Origin: JARLFX01 sp036404255
Lineage (GTDB): Bacteria; Acidobacteriota; Terriglobia; Terriglobales; Acidobacteriaceae
Assembly: GCA_036404255.1 (NCBI GenBank)
Contig: DASWOP010000282.1
Span: 1-5,911, forward strand
Reading direction: 5' to 3'
Length of the DNA stretch: 5,911 nt
A program made the translations under genes and the position numbers. Shown here one piece after another: positions 5,539 through 5,911 of this stretch. Below the pieces are notes generated by a model, which was not told the origin of the DNA, did not search any database, and worked only from the letters and a program-made list of their open reading frames with translations. Numbering within the stretch: position 1 is the first letter of the stretch; every line of letters starts with the position of its first letter.

Positions 5539-5911
5539 CTACTTTTTCTTTGCCAGTCTTCGCAGCACGGCGAGTTCGCGCATCTGGTTCTTCATGGGCT
5601 GGGCGGGGATGCCGGAGAATATCTGGCCGGGGCCGTAGACGCTTGCGCCGGAGTAGACGCCGGCGGCGCCGCCCAGGATGACGCCGGGGCCGATGGTGAC
5701 GCGTTCACCGAGGCCGACCTGGCCGCCAAGGATGGCGCCGTCTTCGATGGTACATGAGCCGGAGATGCCGACCTGGGCGACGATGATTACGTTTTTGCCG
5801 ATGCGGCAGTTGTGGCCGATGTGGACCTGGTTGTCGATCTTTGTGCCCGCGCCGATGCGGGTCTCTTCCAATGCGCCGCGGTCGATGGTGGTGTTCGCGC
5901 CGATGTCTACG
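5539..5911 (-). CDS. lpxD: UDP-3-O-acylglucosamine N-acyltransferase LpxD, C-terminal part
   Basis: LpxD transfers a hydroxyacyl chain from acyl carrier protein to the amino group of UDP-3-O-acylglucosamine, the third step of lipid A synthesis. The 123 residues visible cover the C-terminal third of a protein usually ~340 long; the N-terminus lies beyond the right edge. Seen: IGANTTIDRGALEET, the LpxD signature, then DNQVHIGHNC, whose second His matches the catalytic His of E. coli LpxD (H239). Repeated hexapeptide turns of a left-handed beta-helix follow (IGKNVII, IEDGAILGG, IGPGVILGG), then SGIPAQP, the conserved loop after the helix, and a short basic tail ending LAKKK. Near GGQVGLGERVTIG, where E. 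coli has a second active-site His (H276), this protein appears to have Arg or Glu. The tail is shorter than the E. coli C-terminal helix. The hairpin repeat follows 40 bases after the stop, and the zinc-ribbon gene downstream is on the same strand but probably separately expressed. Confidence 0.92.
   Translation of the reverse strand, partial: VDIGANTTIDRGALEETRIGAGTKIDNQVHIGHNCRIGKNVIIVAQVGISGSCTIEDGAILGGQVGLGERVTIGPGVILGGAAGVYSGASVYGPGQIFSGIPAQPMKNQMRELAVLRRLAKKK

Noticed and set aside
5478..5681. Plus-strand frame with an Arg-rich end
   Set aside because: It is a shadow of lpxD on the opposite strand; the poly-Arg tail is typical of antisense GC-rich reading.
1..5911. CRISPR array, tRNA or rRNA genes
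   Set aside because: No regularly spaced repeats of suitable length, and no cloverleaf or conserved ribosomal RNA segments were seen on either strand.

Overview
The window looks like chromosome from a Gram-negative, GC-rich bacterium, most likely an acidobacterium (Terriglobales type). Three things point there: a fused homocysteine methyltransferase/methylenetetrahydrofolate reductase, an LpxD-type lipid A acyltransferase that implies an outer membrane, and a paired GGGCTAAAGCCC hairpin repeat of a kind I associate with acidobacterial intergenic regions. The taxonomic call is an inference from gene content and was not searched.

Layout. Positions 1-1464 (minus) carry a YitJ-type bifunctional methionine/folate enzyme whose C-terminus lies beyond the left edge. 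A short divergent spacer with a tight GC hairpin and an extended -10 promoter separates it from a plus-strand gene at 1585-3102 for a secreted lipoprotein of about 505 residues, probably a beta-propeller, that starts at TTG. Positions 3103-3661 hold no convincing gene. Two plus-strand genes follow, each with a good ribosome binding site: a secreted protein with four cysteines (3662-4303) and a 75-residue acidic protein (4378-4605). I recognise neither. Another gene-poor stretch (4606-5031) precedes a minus-strand membrane-anchored zinc-ribbon protein (5032-5331). After a hairpin repeat (about 5438-5503) comes the C-terminal third of lpxD on the minus strand, which runs off the right edge.

The most unusual structure is an imperfect inverted repeat of about 36 bp (3540-3576 and 4920-4954, 31 of 37 aligned columns identical, with a perfect 13-bp core). 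It brackets exactly the two unrecognised genes, which also look less GC-rich than the flanking genes. This suggests a discrete inserted cassette of about 1.4 kb, but no transposase, clear target duplication or known terminus is visible.

Functionally the window is a mix: housekeeping metabolism (methionine/folate) at the left edge, envelope biogenesis (lipid A) at the right edge, and accessory envelope or secreted proteins of unknown role between them. The genes do not form one pathway. Only 3662-4303 and 4378-4605 look co-transcribed.
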